Origin: Candidatus Tepidiaquacellales bacterium UBA2330
GTDB taxonomy: Bacteria > Bacteroidota > Ignavibacteria > Tepidaquicellales > Tepidaquicellaceae
Direction of reading: 5' to 3'
DNA: 64,000 nucleotides
Assembly (NCBI GenBank): GCA_002344965.1
Contig: DDUU01000027.1
Coordinates: 1-64,000 of the forward strand
In this document: positions 63,291 to 64,000 of the stretch, in pieces
How the letters are laid out: every line of letters begins with the position of its first letter
How positions within the stretch are numbered: position 1 is the stretch's first letter
The notes under the pieces: generated by a model
Told to the model about the DNA's origin: nothing
The model's input: only the letters and a program-made list of their open reading frames with translations
The model's database searches: none
Position numbers and translations under genes: made by a program

Positions 63291-64000
63291 TTACTTAAGA
63301 ATCTGTTTATCATAATATTCTAATGCTGATCTGATATCAGGGAAAAAATATCCTGAGTTATTTTTATTTTTAAAAAGCAGTTCGCTGTATTTTTTCTCAA
63401 TATCCTGAACTGCTCCGAAAAATATCACTTTTACATTTGTTTTATTCAGTTCGGAAATAATTTCACACAGACTGTTTCCGCTTGTCACATCAATATAGTT
63501 AACAGGGTTTGCATCAATGATTAATAATTTAAGATCAGTTCTTCCGGAAATTCTTTCGAACAATTTTTTTCTGAAATAGTCTGAATTGAAAAAAAGCATA
63601 GACGCTTCAAATCTGTAGATAAAAAATTCATTGCGGCTTAAATTTTCATTATCTGCGCCGGCAGGTTCCGCTAAACCGGTATCGGGATTAAAAACAAGTT
63701 CAAACTCTTTTGGATTTGATGAAATTCTGATAATGTTTAAAAGTGACAGTACAAGAGCAATCAATATTCCGTCAAGCACGCCTATCAGCATAACTCCTGA
63801 CATACATATCATGGATATCCTGAATTCAGTTTTACTGAATTTTCTTATATTATTCAGTTCCTTTACTTTGAAAATTCCTATGGCAGCATCTATTATAATT
63901 GCGGCAAAGACGGCTGCCGGTATAAGTGAAAATTCTTTAGAAAAAAACAAAACAACAACAATGATTGAAACTGCTGCGAAAACCATTGAATACTTTGTTT
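63291..64000 (-). CDS. SulP-family anion transporter with STAS domain (partial, cut by window end)
   Basis: The visible 236-residue part is the C-terminal half of a SulP transporter. Last membrane helices include LIPAAVFAAIIIDAAIG and MICMSGVMLIGVLDGILIALVLSLL, followed by a cytosolic STAS domain (about the last 105 residues: FFIYRFEASMLFFNSDYF, LKLLIIDANPVNYIDVTSG, NVKVIFFGAV). SulP proteins move sulfate, bicarbonate or dicarboxylates. The frame is open to base 64000, so the N-terminus lies outside. It converges with the DUF6515 gene, 27 bases apart, without a clear terminator. Confidence 0.88.
   Translation of the reverse strand, partial: TKYSMVFAAVSIIVVVLFFSKEFSLIPAAVFAAIIIDAAIGIFKVKELNNIRKFSKTEFRISMICMSGVMLIGVLDGILIALVLSLLNIIRISSNPKEFELVFNPDTGLAEPAGADNENLSRNEFFIYRFEASMLFFNSDYFRKKLFERISGRTDLKLLIIDANPVNYIDVTSGNSLCEIISELNKTNVKVIFFGAVQDIEKKYSELLFKNKNNSGYFFPDIRSALEYYDKQILK

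Overview
The window is AT-rich bacterial DNA that looks like a member of the Bacteroidota/Ignavibacteriota side of the FCB group. Two secreted proteins end in type IX secretion (T9SS) sorting domains with a NFPNPFNP/NYPNPFNP hallmark, and a third has a degenerate one. A secreted beta-helix protein ends in a dockerin-like tail of the kind I associate with Ignavibacteria. Many genes start after A/T-rich leaders with no clear Shine-Dalgarno, while others have a good AGGAG. No rRNA, CRISPR array or transposase was seen. One tRNA-Gly is present.

Layout. 0.4-3.4 kb (minus): a complete phosphorylated serine pathway in two genes, a SerC-type aminotransferase and a SerB-SerA fusion. A tRNA-Gly and two small envelope proteins follow. 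4.7-5.4 kb: an intergenic region holding two unrelated palindromic repeat elements. 5.4-10.7 kb: sugar-nucleotide genes (rfbA, rfbC, a UDP-xylose synthase-like epimerase), a beta-helix secreted protein and queF. 10.7-16.9 kb (minus): a five-gene peptide ABC importer of the Yej/Opp type. 17-21.2 kb: a palindromic repeat, a secreted sugar dehydrogenase-like protein, a polytopic membrane protein and a decayed beta-helix gene.

21.3-38.5 kb (plus): a large metal-resistance cluster. It has two RND efflux modules (adaptor, pump, TolC in each), each preceded by a small exported His- or Cys-rich protein. It also has two HMA-domain metal carriers with an extra C-terminal Cys-Cys tail, a P1B-3-type (CPH) copper ATPase with a His-rich N-terminus, and an HMA-MauE fusion membrane protein. 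This suggests copper/silver or related metal capture in the periplasm, hand-over by HMA proteins and export across both membranes. Small stress genes follow (DUF2892, OsmC, DUF1801, DUF1569, an HPF-like protein), then an ArsR-type regulator with a perfect 16-bp palindrome 12 bp ahead of its start.

41.9-48 kb: secreted proteins including T9SS cargo, a Lys/Ala-rich histone H1-like protein and a helical-repeat protein. 48.2-63.3 kb (plus): an AI-2E family permease, then a co-directional block in which five predicted outer-membrane porins of two families alternate with a DyP-type peroxidase, two uncharacterised cytosolic partners, an exported glutaminase, an exported amidohydrolase, a DUF2092 protein and a DUF6515 protein with tandem repeats. 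This block is the best candidate in the window for an undescribed system. The right edge cuts a SulP-type anion transporter (minus).
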